NCBI RefSeq assembly: GCF_000003815.2
Contig: NC_049995.1
Span: 1,204,587-1,268,586 of the forward strand
Source: Branchiostoma floridae
Lineage: Eukaryota > Chordata > Leptocardii > Amphioxiformes > Branchiostomatidae
Length of the DNA: 64,000 nucleotides
Reading direction: 5' to 3'
Made by a program: the position numbers and the translations under genes
The notes under the pieces: generated by a model
The model's input: only the letters and a program-made list of their open reading frames with translations
What the model was told of the DNA's origin: nothing
Database searches by the model: none
In this document: in pieces, positions 22,167 through 35,375 of the stretch
Position numbering within the stretch: the first letter of the stretch is position 1
Layout of the letters: each line of letters begins with the position of its first letter

Positions 22167-25100
22167 GTTTTATTTAGTTATTTTTTTTATTTAAAACAAC
22201 AACAACAATGGTACATTTGTCAACCACTAAGACTAGTGTTTGTACAGTCAAGTACTATTGCACATGGAGGGATAACATATACTGGTGTGTCTGGACGAAT
22301 TACATGTGTAACTTAACATGCAGTACATGGGCAGTGAAACAGTCAGGAAAGACAAATACATGTAGTACATTTGTCAAAATACTGGGAAACCTTAAGGAAT
22401 ATGTACAGTCTGTTATTACACTATGATCAAACATGGAGTAGTCTAACAATAGGTGGGGTTCATGCCAAAATATCAATAGTAAATTTGTGCAATCAATCTA
22501 CATTGGCTGTCAATCTACTATTGTATATCCGTTCTTCGAAGTCCTTTTCAAAGACATTGAAGAGGTTAGTTATGCACAGGTGTGGGTCTTTTCTATGCCA
22601 GATCCAAGTTTTAAAGATTGTCCATTTAGCCACAGTAACAGTAAAGGTTCTATTTTTCTGGTCTTTAGCAGTTATTAAATGATCAATTTTTCCAAATAAA
22701 ACATGAAAAGTAATTTTTCTGTTGGGCAAGGGTACATATGTGTTAACTAATTCCCAGAAATTACACAGTCTTTCACATTTAAAGAACATATGTTCATAAT
22801 CTTCTATGCTTCCATTGCTACAAAGTGTACATGTTGCATCATATATATGTCCAGTTTCATCTTTGATACCCCATTTGTGCAGATTGTGCGCACATGGTAA
22901 TATCCGGTGTAATAGTTTGTAGTTTAACTTAGTGGCTTTACAGGTCTGTGTGCTTAACCATTTCCAGATATTTTCCCAAGCCAGGGTTTCAGTAGGAAAT
23001 ATGGATTGCCATTTTTACAGCATGTTGGTTCCTTGGCCTGTGCCTGCACTATTGTATTGTAAAACAATTTGCAGGTGTTCTTGCTTTTGATTTGTTTTGT
23101 TGTTTTACCGTCAAATATACACTGGGAAATGGTGTTAAGCTCTTATCTTTGATAAGGAATTGGGCCTCTATGGTTTCTTATTACACTCTTCCATGTAAGA
23201 GGTAACGTTATATACCTAAGGATTTTATAATTGTCTTTGGCCAAGATATACCCAAGGGGGTGTCTTGTCTGCCAACATAGGATCCAATCCATAAACCTTC
23301 ACATTTTTTAACATTTAACTTTAGGCTTGACACACTACAAAAATCTTGAATAAGTCTGAAGGCATTTTCCATTGATGTAAGGTCAGATACAAACAAGGTA
23401 GTATCATCAGCTACCTGTGAGATTTTAATGTCAACAGTTTCATTAGAATGGGTTTTAACTTTAATTCCCTCCACGTCTTGTGCCTGTCTGATCTTTACAG
23501 CCATAATCTCTACTGTGAGGATGAATAAAAGAGCAGATATGGGACAGCCTTGGCGTATGCCTTTCTTTAAGGGAAAGAAGTCAGATAACCATCCTCTATT
23601 ACTGATGGTGCTGCTAATGTCTTTATACATGCATTTTATTGCACTGATGAACGAGGAGCCAAAGTTTAAATTTTCTAGAACCTTCCACATAAATTTTCTA
23701 TTCAAAGTGTTAAAATCTTTAGTAAAATCCAGGAAGATTACTGCTCCAGGGATATTTTGGGTTTTAGCATATTCAATAACATCATTAATCAGTCTTACAT
23801 TTTGTCCAATGAATCTACTCTTGATATAAGCTGTTTGGTCATTATTAATCAACTTGTGTAAAACTCTCTTAAGTCTGTTGGCAAGAACAAAGGCAAATAT
23901 TTCATATTCAGTGTTGAGAAGGCTAATTGGTCTTCAGTAGTCTAGGTGGTGGCGTTCATTTTTTTGTGTATCAATCTTAGCATTGCACGTCTTTGTGAAA
24001 CCGACATTTTACCTTCTACCAATGTTTCCTGGAAAGAATTATAAACTAGGTCTCCTATATAGGGCCAAAACATCTTGAACAATTCTGAGGGAATACCATT
24101 AAGGCCATGGCTTTTGTTTTCTTTCATGGAGAAAAGGGCATCCTTACATTCATCTTTAGTAATTGGTTTATCTAAGAATTCTCTGTAAGTTTGGCTCAAG
24201 ATATTTTCTAACTGTACACTTTCTAAGAACTGATCCATGTCTATATCACTTATATTGTCTTCCTGGTATAGTTGTTCATAGTATTCTATACATTCATTAA
24301 GAATATCTGAGTCTCTACTAATCTCTCTCCCATCAATGGATAACAAGTTGATATCCTTGTCACTTCCTCTTTTCTTTTCCAAGTTTAAGAAGTACTTAGT
24401 AGGTTTTTCCCCCTCTTCTCTCCATTTGGCTCTAGCTCTTACATATGCTCCATGTGATTTCTTCATATAAAGGTCCTCTAATCTAGATTTTGCTTGCTTG
24501 TAGCTAATTACACATGTATATGGTCATTAGTTGGATTCTTATCTATTTCACTTTAAAGGGAAGATAGTTTTTTTCTCTCTAACCTCTCTATCTGTTCTCT
24601 GCTTTCTCTGGCTTTCTTGGCTCCATATTGTTTTGAAAACTCAGTTACTTTAATCATACATAAATCTAGTTTATCTCTATTTGATGTAGTGATCTTATTA
24701 CTCTCTTGTTGAATCAAGTTACAGATTTTCTCAAAGTATTCTTTGTCTCTTAAAAAATCTACATTCAATTTAAAAGTTCCAGGGCCTCTGGCACAGTTAT
24801 GGAATTTGAGTTTTACAAATATAGCTTGGTGGTCAGTAAGTATTGCAGGTCTTATATCACATTTGCCAATTTTTCCTACAGGGGTCTTGTGAATTAGCCA
24901 AAAGTCTAGTCTACAGGCTACAGGCCAGTTAAATTGTTGGGTGGTGGGGTTAACTAACCTATAGGCATCACATAATTCTAATCTAGAACATAGCTTTTTC
25001 ACAACTTTAGCAGAACTTCCTGCTGTATCTAGTCTACCCCCCCCCCCCTTTTTATAAGTTCAGGATTCAATACACAATCTATATCTCCACCACAAATTAG

Positions 25101-25369
25101 GTTAGTGGGGTCTAAGCTATTTAACCAATCTGACAGTTTCATAATAAAGGTATTTCTTTCTTTAACTCTATTTTGGGCATAAATGTTTACTAAGCAAAAC
25201 TCTGTATCATCAATGGTGCATTTCAGTAGAAGGGTTCTTCCATTATTGTCTAGGTACTTACAGTCTACTAACATAAAATTGGCTGAAGGCTTAATCAATA
25301 TTGCTACCCCCCTGCTACGATTAGATCCGAAGGCTTGAAAACAAGGGCCTTGCCATTCTCTAGAAAAAA
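22167..25369 (-). mobile_element. L1/Tx1-type LINE, truncated, 3.2 kb, with 15-bp target duplication
   Basis: It is inserted into a MITE: ACACTGGGTATATCA is present at both 22152-22166 and 25370-25384. On the minus strand, from right to left, it encodes an APE-type endonuclease C-terminal part (25298-24553), a linker, and reverse transcriptase with IFLDFTKDFNTLNR, IRQGCPISALLFIL and the VADDTTLF catalytic box. A C-terminal Cys/His knuckle follows (CTLCSNGSIEDYEHMFFKC). The frame is broken in at least four places. The 3' end is A-rich with a short (TTG)n stretch. Confidence 0.9.
23208..25298 (-). pseudogene. LINE ORF2 remnant: endonuclease and reverse transcriptase
   Basis: Surviving open pieces on the minus strand are 25298-25029 (endonuclease: LVNIYAQNR, NLICGGDIDCVLNPE), 25002-24553 (endonuclease end, with RLDFWLIHK and ILTDHQAIFVK), 24466-23942 (RT N-terminus, ENKSHGLNGIPSELFKMFW) and 23852-23208 (RT core with ADD). 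Active-site residues are mostly retained, but frameshifts and stops between the pieces make it non-functional. LDFTKDFNTLNR has D where related proteins usually have A. Confidence 0.85.
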
Positions 25370-26568
25370 CACTGGGTATATCATACTAAACGCAAAAGTG
25401 TGACTGTAAAGACAACAAAGCACAAAAAGTGTAAAAAGATTCGTTTATTTTCTACAGAATTCGTGAGCGATCTGTCAAATTTTAGGTCGCAGATTGAGCG
25501 CGGCGAGAGCGCCGTCCTAGTGGCATAGGGGTATAAGTAAGCAATTGAGCTGGTCTCAATCATTAGTTTCTGGCCAAGGGTGAAGAGATGCTGTTACAGT
25601 TACAATGTAACCCGTAACCTTGGAGTGGTCTTTGGGGGACACCTTGAAATGACCTTTAGGTCTCGTTACGTGGAGACTGTTACGTAAAATAAAATAAAAA
25701 AGGTCCAAGCAGGTGAAGTCTATCGAGTGACATCCCATATAGACTATAGATTTAGTGAGAGAGGGCAGAAAAAAACAAGACTGGCAAAACAGCATAGCTG
25801 GATTGTCATAATAGACACAAAAAGCATAAAGACTACCACATAATATACATATTTCCATTGTTGGTGCTTCCTCGAAGTGTTTTTCATCTCCCAAAGGATT
25901 TTTTAAATCAGGCGAAAATTTTCGAGCGCGTCGATTTCATCTAGAATACTCACTCGCTGTGGCCATACCTTCTCATTTTGTTTTAGCATTCTTCGTCTTC
26001 CTTTTGCGTTACGTAATTGTTGTCTTTGTAAGTGTAGCTACATGACAGAAATATTGAACTTTAATTGTGTGGAAGTGGCTGGTGGCACAACGTTTTGATT
26101 TGATTTGTCAACTGTATAATCTTTAATTGAGTCTCTCCTTTACAAGCGCACGTAGGATTGAGTCTGTCGTTGTCAACCACACGAAGTTAGCAAAGGTCCA
26201 AATGGGAGGGCCTTATTTTGCATCAGAGGTCAAGAATTGCCCTGCTGATGAAACTCAATAAAGAGTCTTCCATAACGTTTATTTTCTTTATTGAAAAGTA
26301 AACAATGGCTCATTAACTATGCAATCATTTCAGTTTATATGATTTGGGCAAAAATGTATCTGTGACAAATGGCTGTCAAATAAGATGACATCACTGTTAT
26401 GTAACGATGTGGTTATGTAACGAATCCATAATGTGGTTCCCACGCTACTTTAACACGTAAATACCACCTATTATAGACTTCTAGAAGCCTCCGGTGATTA
26501 TCTTTATTAAGTTGGTAAATGAGGCGTATGGGGAGTCACTAGGTCAACAGACAACTCCTGGCTTCGCC

Positions 26569-27893
26569 TATGGGTCAGTTAGTCCTCACTCTTAGTCCCC
26601 TTTCCACTAGACGGTGACCGCGTTGCGCTCTCACTGCGACCTAAATAGGATGTGTGTAACCTTTGCTTTCACACTGGGTATATCATACTTTAAACGCAAA
26701 AGTGTGACTGAGAAGACAAAAAAACACAAAAAGTCTATAAAGATTCGTTTATTTTCAACAGAATTCGTGAGCGATCTGTCAAATTTTAGGTCGCAGGTAG
26801 ATCGCGGCAAGAGCGCCGTCTTAGAGGCATAGGGGTATAAGTAAGCAATTGAGCTGGTCTCAATCATTAGTTTCTGACCAAGGGTGAAGAGATGCTGTTA
26901 CAGTTACAATGTAACCTGTCACCTTGGAGTGGTCTTCGGGGGGACACCTTGAAATGACCCTCAGGTCTTGTTACGTGGAGACTGTTATGTGAAAATTAAA
27001 GTAAAATGTCCAAGCAGGTGAAGTCTATCGAGTGGCATCCCGTGTAGACTATAGATTTAGTGAGAGAGGGCAGAAAAAAACAAGACTGGAAAAAACAGCG
27101 TAGCTAGATTGTCATCATAGACACAAAAAGCATAAAGACTACCACATAATATACATGTTTCCAATGTTGGTGCTTCCTCGAAGTGTTTTTCATCTCCAAA
27201 CAAATAAAGGGAAAAAGTTTTTTTTTTTAAACCAGGTGATAATTTTCGAGCGCGTCGATTTCATCTAGAATACTTACTCGCTGTGGCCATACCTTCTCAT
27301 TTTGTTTTAGCATTCTTCGTCTTTCCTTTGCCTTACGTAATTGTTGTCTTTGTTAGTGTAGCTACATGACAGAAATATTGAACTTTAATTGTGTGAAAGT
27401 GACTGGTGGCACAACGTTTTGGTTTGATTTGTTAACTGTATAATCTTTAATTGAGTCTCTCCTTTACAAGCGCACGTAGGATTGAGTCTGTCCTTGTCAG
27501 CCACACGAAGTTAGCAAAGGTCCAAATGGGCGGGCCTTATTTTGCATCAGAGGTCAAGAATTGCCCTGCTGATGAAACTCAATAAAGAGTCTTCCATAAT
27601 GTTTCTTTTCTTTAGTTTCTTTATTGAAAAGTCAACAATGGCTCATTAACAATGCAATCATTTCAGTTTATATGATTTGGGCAAAAAAGTATCTGTGACA
27701 AATGGCTGTCAAATAAGATGACATCACTGTTATGTAACGATGTGGTTATGTAACGAATCCATAATGTGGTTCCCACGCTACTTTAACACCTACGTACCAC
27801 CTATTATAGACTTCTAGAAGCCTCCGGTGATTATCTTTATTAAGTCGGTAAATGAGGCGTATGGGGAGTCACTAGGTCAACAAACAACTCCTA
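26569..27893. repeat. 1.3-kb tandem duplication, unit 2 (uninterrupted)
   Basis: About 1,325 bp, starting GGCTTCGCCTATGGGTCAG and ending at AACAAACAACTCCT. It includes MITE family D copy 3 (26597-26835). It lacks the LINE present in unit 1 and so shows the empty target site. Confidence 0.85.
26597..26835. mobile_element. MITE family D, copy 3
   Basis: Begins CCCCTTTCCACTAGACGG, ends with a diverged inverse. It preserves the uninterrupted CACTGGGTATATCATACT target sequence. Confidence 0.8.
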
Positions 27894-30150
27894 GAGAAGA
27901 CACGAGTATTGCCGGCATACAAGGGGCCAAATTACACATAAAAACTGATAAAATAACTCAATAAAATCTTTTTAAAGGCAGATATGAAAAAAAAATTCCT
28001 GTGTGTATTTGCCAACTCTACCCTTGAGCGAAAGTTCAGGTCATTCGGTCCAGGAACGACGGAGATGAATCAATTTGAAGATTTGACAGGAGAAGAAAAC
28101 ATTACGAATGCAATATGTTTCACCATACCTATGGTATGGCTGAAATATAATAAGCCCTTTCACTTCTTCTTTCATGAGATAGCCTGTCTTGATTCATTCA
28201 TACATCACAATTAGTCGACCTAGAATGTACGTCAACTAGAGGGCTGCTATTGGTTGTTTCTGAATAACAAAATCAAACCTTATTTTGAAATTGATCAATC
28301 ATATGCAAAGCTATCTATGCCTGCATCCGTGATTGGTCATGTCATATTTACCTCTAAGACTGATGTACATCGCTTCTTACCCCACCCTGGTTATATGTTT
28401 GCCGCACACACGGCAACTGTTTCACTGCGGCTGCGACATTCAACGCTGTGACACGAGCAGTGCTGGAAGACAAGTTGGATACAACAGGTAAGCACTAAAT
28501 GTTGCAACAAAAAGTCTTCTCTTTTTAACTGACTTTCTGCTTGTTTTCCTAATTGTAGTTTTATCAAAATATTCTGCGCTGCCCCGTTCATTTATGGACT
28601 TATAACACCCTTTTTAAGTAATCTCTCCTTACTTTTCTGTATCCCGATGTGTTTTATTAGCGAATTTTGTTTATTTGTTCATATGTTCAACTAGGCGACT
28701 GGTTCATATGGACAGTGTCACATACGATGATAAGATTACACAATAGATAAATCAAACCTTAACCTAAACTTATGTCGGGGCGTTATACCCATTTATTTCT
28801 AAGGGCCAGCTAATCATATGAGTTATGCAAAAAGATTTATTTTTTTTCATATAACTGGTAGAACCATGAGAAATGTTTTAAGTAGACTTTGTCATTGGGA
28901 ATACACAAAATTTCGTGATTACATTACATGTATCTCATGCCATTTTGTGGTCAAGTTTGTATACCCTCGCTTGATAAAGTGATTTTTTCCATCGATCATA
29001 GCCGGTTATTTGGTTCGCTTGATATTAGAAATGAAATTTATCATAAATGTTTGCCAAACTAAAATTTAGTTTAGCTACATGTTTACGAACATACAAAACG
29101 TTAATAGAAGTGTCGTATAGTCGACTTCTAAACCCCACAAACATTTTTTTTTATGTTGATAGTTTAGAGTTTATTCTCTGTTTTAATTTTGTAATGTTAC
29201 GTTGAGTAGAGAATATCTCATTTTCGGAGGTTGCAGTACGTACATTTATGCCATACCTGTGACGCGAAAGCATTCGATACGGGTGTTCCGGACCGCGTGA
29301 TAACTTTCCGTATCACATGGGTTCTAAGTTGTATCGCAAAAACACTGCAAAATGGCTTCTTTCGAGTAAATCAAACTATTTCAAACGAGCCGAATACGGC
29401 ACGGTTGAAAATTCGTGTTGTTACAATCTTTTGTTCGAGGACACAACATTTTCTCAACTTCTGGTGCATTTCGCATTGAAACATGTGATTTCTTAGGTGA
29501 ATATGACATAAATGAAATTCAACAAGATGTATTCCGCATCATCCTCGGTCCCAGCCCTCCCGCGGGTCGGAACACCCTCCGGCCTTCGGGCGATCCTTCC
29601 CGCGGTCGGGGTGGCACCTCGGGTGATACGGAATATATATATATAGGGGGGTTGCAGATTGCCCGCAATCTTTCCAGCCAATGTTGAAATTCAAATTCAA
29701 GAAGAAAACGCTCACGGTTGGACTTTTTGTAAGTATTTAGGCTCTGCTTAGGTAAGTTCTATGTAAGTCTTGAATGGAGTTCTCTTGTCAGGAATTTAGT
29801 CTTAGAATTGAGTTTTTAAGTCATTTTACCTATCCTAGGATTAAATACATGGCTTTCCTCACTTCACTCAGATAGAGGTCTGGTGAGTCCTCGTCTGGTA
29901 TCAGCTAAACATGTCAGTAATTGTCCTCGGCAGAAAGAACAGCATAATATAAATCTATGTTGTAAATATCTTTTTTCGTACAGCGAACCGTGGGCAGTTT
30001 GAAGACAGTTCTAAATTCCCTGACACTTGGGCGTGGAAATTACTAATCATAAGTAGTATGAATCTTTTTGAATTGACAGAAACGGTTGGTTCAACGGTTC
30101 GTTTGGTTTGGATGGATCATCCAACGTACCCCTTGTTAAAGCGAGGCAAC
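27894..30150. other. Intergenic, no gene seen
   Basis: No coding signal. A GC-rich palindrome of about 100 bp lies at 29531-29632: the left arm ATTCCGCATCATCCTCGG and the right arm inverse of ATTCCGTATCACCCGAGG, with CCTCCGGCCTTCGGG near the centre. A short (TA)n run follows it. Confidence 0.55.
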
Positions 30151-30235
30151 CGTGTCAAGGTGGCCGAGTGGTCTTTTGCTGCGTTTGAATCTTTTGCAGG
30201 TGTGAGTTCGAAACCACTTACAACGAAGCTTTTTT
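30150..30235 (+). repeat. tRNA-Leu/Ser-like pseudogene or SINE head
   Basis: GTCAAGGTGGCCGAGTGGTC matches the A-box region of type II tRNAs, and GTGAGTTCGAAACCAC is a B-box-like T arm about 50 nt later. The ends do not pair into an acceptor stem and there is no clear anticodon stem, so it is a degraded tRNA-related sequence. Confidence 0.45.
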
Positions 30236-30628
30236 TTTGTTCAACAAATCTCATGTACTGTACTTTGATAGAAAATAGACCAACTGAAGACTTCGATGTT
30301 TAAACACCCTCTTTTTATGCAATTTTGTTTAACATCCATGCCTTTTCCCCAAATACGCACGGGCCAGCTTTTTTTAAAACCTTTTTTGGTAATCTCTTGT
30401 TGTGTCTGTTTCAATTTGTGAGAAAATAGGCTATCGGTTGGGAATAAGTTGAGAGAGACTCGAGAGTTTATGGCCTGAGGTTGAGTACATTAAGAAAGCA
30501 TTCGAAGCTCTTTCGGAGATAAGTTATTTACTGGTTAGAAAAGACATGGTCTAAGAGAGGCCCGACAGCTCCCGATTTACTGCCGACCTTGTTTGGCTAT
30601 GATCGGGGACCTTCGGCTATTTGTAAGG

Positions 30629-30817
30629 CTTAGGTCATATTTCCAAACCGGGGATGTTTTAAGAAGCAAAAAATGTAAAATGTATACCTAGATATATATA
30701 ACCAATCATGCCCACAAATCTTATGTTGACATTTTGTGTGTTTTGATGTCTTTTATATTATTTGTTTCGCTCCCGAAAGCTGCCGGGCGGTCCCCGGTTT
30801 GGAAATGGGACATAAGG
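30629..30817. mobile_element. MITE family B, copy 2
   Basis: Left end TTAGGTCATATTTCCAAACC, right end GGTTTGGAAATGGGACATAA. It matches the gene 1 intronic copy at 3549-3732 across the interior (GACATT..TGATGTCTT). Confidence 0.8.
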
Positions 30818-31077
30818 TAAACCTACCATTGAAGATCGCCTAGTGAGCTCAAACATTTCAAGCAGTAGCGACTCTGGGTTTCTTAAAAATCACAGCAGGA
30901 GATAAGCAGGGTTTAATAATCACAATTACATTGAGACAAGAAGATATTTTCTTTCGTGTACGAGAGGTGTTGTCGGCTAATTAGATAATTATTCGTGTTG
31001 CAACGCGATTTTGAACCGGGGAGGTTTTCATGCCTCACCGGGAATATGATATAGACAGGGAACCAAATTACTTTCTT

Positions 31078-31250
31078 GGGCCTTGTGGAGAAATCGGCAG
31101 GGTGCTCGACTCATAACCCAAAGGTTCTGGGTTCGAATCTGTTGATGTACGTCCGATCTTGTGGCATTGGGAAGGGCACTTAACACGACTTTCTCACTTT
31201 ACTGGTAAAAATGAGTACATGGCTTTGGTTATGGCCGTCTCGCACATATA
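31078..31250 (+). repeat. tRNA-Met-derived SINE
   Basis: The head resembles elongator tRNA-Met: CTTGTGGAG..GGCAGGGTGCTCGA, an anticodon loop CTCATAA (CAT) and a B-box TGGGTTCGAATCT. The body follows with GGCATTGGGAAGGGCACTTA and ATGAGTACATGGCTTTGG, the same as at 20850. Together these indicate a tRNA-Met-derived SINE family. Confidence 0.8.
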
Positions 31251-31440
31251 TGCGTTAACAACTAGCTTCGACATTGTGCATTTGTTCTTACGTTTGAAGA
31301 TGTAAATAGTCATTTGAATGCAACCATTTACACTGTTCAAGTGCCAAAGACGACTGTATGTTTGTGGCCTAGGTGTTATTTCTAAGTCAGTGAATGGTAT
31401 TGACCTTATTCATTTATCAAACTGCTGTTTTTGCTCGGTA

Positions 31441-31791
31441 AAGCTAAGGGCACAACCTGCCCTACGTGCAATTTGTCTGTACGTTTTTTTACTTTTTTTT
31501 TTGAGGCCACGTCCTCCACGCGTTTCTGAAAACGTTCAGTCTGTACAGGGCAGGCACGTCGCCCGTACTGGCACGTACGGCCAGCCCGATGGCACACAAA
31601 GTTTTGGCAGCACGTTAAGTTCTACGGCGTTTCTGCGTGCTCCGAAATCCGTCGGATTCCCTACGAGTTTGTATGGAGGAGATACTTACCACTTACGGAT
31701 CCCAAAAGATACCGTATTGCCCACGTTTTGGCACGTAGACAGCGCGTAGACAGCACGTATTTGCACGTACAGCGGGCTGTGCCCTTAGCTT
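31441..31791. mobile_element. MITE family C, full-length copy
   Basis: TIRs: AAGCTAAGGGCACAACCTGC at the left, and the inverse GCGGGCTGTGCCCTTAGCTT at the right. The interior is rich in GGCACGTA motifs. A half copy sits in a gene 1 intron (3000-3160). Overlapping open frames are not genes. Confidence 0.8.
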
Positions 31792-31799
31792 AAGCCCCG

Positions 31800-33210
31800 T
31801 CAGACGGCCCTCAGTGGCGGGTAAAGGCTCCTTGTTGTCCGACAAGTTTTGTTCAAGTCTAGCAGCAATTGCAAGTAATTGGTGCTCGAGCTCTTGTATT
31901 AACACTCAATCGTTAGAGTAAGTTTGAGTTCGTCGGGAGATGTGCTTACCTTAAATGTTTTGCCAGGTTGATGGAAGTTTGAAAACAAATTTGACAATGA
32001 CAATTGGGTGTGCTTAGATGAATAGCAACTGTTTGGAAAAATGAGCATATATAAGGACCCTATGGCCGGCATTGTCTACATGAAATCACACGGCTCAGTG
32101 CTTGCTACAGTCGATATTTCAAGGTCACTTGTATATATACTAACAATGAATACCCTAGATCGTCGAATAATAAAATCTGCCTAGCGTTTTCTTGATGTGC
32201 CCAGGTGCACAAACAACAAATAACATAGACATTGATTTAATCGATAAAGTTCGTTAGAAATCCTGCTGGAAGTTGTTAGTTGTTTGTACATAAACTACAG
32301 CACACACAAGAGATAGTAGTATTTTCTTTTGAATATAAAAATAAGGTCTCTATCAGCACTTTTTTTTTAGATTTCTATCGACATTCCTAATTTTTCAGTT
32401 AACCGATATATTTATTCTTACTTCAAATTTGTGAACTTCCCTCATTCATTATGCAAATTAGCATGATAAATATCAAATCACGTATATGATTCCCTGTACT
32501 ATACACATATCAAACGTTGAAGGGATCTGCCAACACGTATCGCAGTTAATTTTGCCGAGAATTTGAAACAAAATCGGCCCCTCCAGTTTAGAAAGCAGAC
32601 GACAGAGGGCTCCCCAACCAAACTACGTACAGTCTAACCCAAGAGCGTACGGAGTTTGTAAGAGTGTCTCTACCACTTAGAAATCACAAATTTTACAATT
32701 TTCAGTTATTTCAATTTTATTCTACTTTCTGGTACAATCCTATTTATGCAGATATGATACCCTTTTGTCTTTTTTTGCATGGATTCATTCCAAAGTGTTT
32801 TCTATGCCCAGTAGACTTACCATTCGACAGTTTGTGGGTTTGATGTTCCCCTTTATTTTTGTTTACGTATCACACATAGAATCATTCAAAGAGTTCTATT
32901 TTTATCTGTGCCATTGCGCTGTAAGATTCAAGTAAACGTAGTAATGACCGGCTCCTGGGCGTCCGACCAGTTTTGTTGATAACGCCCCCCCCCCCTTCCC
33001 CTCTGTTTTTGCGTTCACACCTAATTGGTAACATATCCATTGGAGCTCATTGGGCTGGCGTTTTTCTATGACTATGTATTTATAGAATTTAGAAAACACA
33101 AGTGACAGTGACATCTACGTGTGTGTAAGACTGCAGCTACGTTTTATCAGACACTTAAGGATGTAAGGGAATTGACGTAATGACAAGTTTTCGTGCTACT
33201 ACTGCAGCCG
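31800..33210. other. Intergenic, repeat fragment
   Basis: No gene. A degraded minus-strand copy of the octamer repeat is at about 32420-32640 (TTATGCAAATTAGC, GATCTGCCAACACGT). A poly-C run lies at about 32985-32995. Confidence 0.5.
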
Positions 33211-33213
33211 AAT

Positions 33214-33363
33214 ACTGCAAATGCATCTAAGTTCGCGGGGATTTAATTTTGAAAAATGATTTTTCGCGGTGGTTTTAACTTCGCGGTAGCACCATGCACT
33301 GTAGTATCTTACTCCCAGGAAATCGCGAACATTAAACCACCGCGAAAGTTTCTGCATTTACAG
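33214..33363. mobile_element. TIR MITE family A, copy 2
   Basis: Begins CTGCAAATGCATCTAAGTTC and ends TCTGCATTTACAG. The internal TTCGCGGT / ACCGCGAA motifs match the copy at 204-394. Confidence 0.8.
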
Positions 33364-35344
33364 TATTTGAAGGACACACGTAAAAAAAATGACCACTAAG
33401 AATCGTCGAATAAATACTGCCTGGCGGTTTTTACAACATTTTCTTGATGGGTCCCGATGCACTAACAACAAATACCATAGTTATAGCTGTAATATTAATG
33501 GACGGAGTGCTAAATCAGAAGTTACCAACGAATAATCACCTCCAATGTGGCACCAAGCGTAAGACCCGCTCTGCCCGTTGCGTTGATTATTAGTCCGGTG
33601 CTGCACTTTAGCCATAGTGGAATCGTACCTCGTTGAAAATCCATGTTCTTGAGTTTGTTAGCTCGTTGGAGTTCTTGTAAGTTAGCCAAAACAACCATTT
33701 TCATGTATAGGGTTTTCTTTAGCTACTTGAAGTAAATCCAGTCCCTGTTGTGAGCAACCATTCGGTGTGACCTTTTGACAACCAATTAATGTGGGTAGAA
33801 GCTGGAAACGACTCTTAGTCGTCCGACCACTTTTGTCTTTTGTCATATTATTGTCTAGAGTCGGGAGAACGAAGATCAGATGCCCCGCCTAGCCATTTTC
33901 TAAGGTACTGCAGCGAAACGAAGAAAAAAAAATAGCGGAAAATACTGATCACTACCAAGACCAACAAGACTGACAATAAAAATATTATTGCTATGACGAC
34001 GATTGAGGGGAACAACGATACAGCTCAAATCAGAAATAGACTGGAACTTCCCTGGCACTATCCCTGGCACAATATACGTCCCCACCTGTAACATAAACCT
34101 ACAGCCAGCAGAAATGTACTATCCCTGGTACAGCACAATGGTCTACCACTAACCTAAACCTACAGCTGAGCACTACAGTGTGTGTATGATAACCGTTTGG
34201 ATGCCATCATTATATTCAAGATCATGACCTCTGTATGAAGTATTTCCTGTCTGCCTGTGGCGTATGGCTTGAACAAGCTCTAGAAAAGAAAATCCTTCAT
34301 AACATAACATAACAACCAAGACAACGTGATCCATTGTGAAGAGTTTCCCTGTTTTCCTGTTTCAAAGGACAAATTCCTCCAGGGAGTCAGTGTGACCTAC
34401 ATTGTGACACCACATTGCATACCAGAGATACATCTGGAACAGATTTGGGGGGGGGGGGATGCATTCCCAGCATACTGCATTCCTGGGGAAAAATTCCTGT
34501 GCAATTCCTAGAATTTTTGCAGACTGAACGCAATATATACCACTTGACGACTCCCCTGAGGCGTCGTCAAAAAGGGCCACATGACTTGTTGGGTACGGAC
34601 GATGTCAAACGATAAGTCTCTCCAAAATGTTAATAATTTAAAACAGGGCTCATGGGCAACAAAAAAAAAAGGTTTTTAATAGGGCTTCAGTTAATTAGTT
34701 CACACTGAAACCGAATTAGCAGGAATCAAGCAGAGCAAGCTGGAATGAAGTATTTTCCTGTGAATTTGTAGTGTATTCTAGAAATTCTAACTGCATTCTA
34801 AATATTTTTTGGCCATATTCTAGCAGGATTCAAAGTGGCTTACAGTTTCGGTCCTCTATCGAATAAGATTTGAATGTTCCGAATAATGTTAATATGCCGT
34901 AGAATGCGGTCATACTTCAGTTACAACACTTAGAATCCACTTTGAATGCTATTTTATATTTTTCCACTTCAAATGCACCTGGACAGTTTTTAACATGTCA
35001 AAAAATTTTGGGCCAGCCACAAGAACGGGCACAATTAGCTGGAATGCAGTGAGAATTTCAGGAACACACACAAAATTAAATTCTGACGGCATTCCGGTTC
35101 ATTCTTGCTCTTGTGTGAATGGGGCTTAACACAGGAGCTGAGTAATGACCCCGGCCAACATGCTACTACAATCTCCTTCAAAGAAAGCCAACATATGCAA
35201 ACAAATGTAAATGTTGGGCAAAACGTACGGCCTTCGATTTGCGGTCTCAATTTTAGCGAGCATGGTCCAATTTCCCAAAGTGAAAATCCATCTTGAATCC
35301 CCAGACGCCTAAATAGCAAGCAATTGTTCCCCGATTGACTTATA

Positions 35345-35375
<31 letters not shown>

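Larger units (their letters stand above)
22078..25531. mobile_element. MITE family D, copy 2, split by LINE insertion
   Basis: The left half (22078-22166) begins CCCCTTTCCACTAGACGG and the right half (25370-25531) ends with the inverse. Halves join at the duplicated target of the LINE. Confidence 0.8.
22042..26568. repeat. 1.3-kb tandem duplication, unit 1 (interrupted by a LINE)
   Basis: From GGCTTCGCCTATTGGGTCAG (22042) to CAACTCCT (26568). With the LINE at 22167-25369 removed, this unit is about 1,324 bp. It matches 26569-27893 almost throughout, including a family D MITE at its start. Non-coding. Confidence 0.8.

Noticed and set aside
30150-30235. Functional tRNA-Leu gene
   Set aside because: The box-like motifs are present but the acceptor and anticodon stems do not pair.
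31318-31749. 143-codon plus-strand frame
   Set aside because: It spans a MITE with perfect TIRs and has no domain features.
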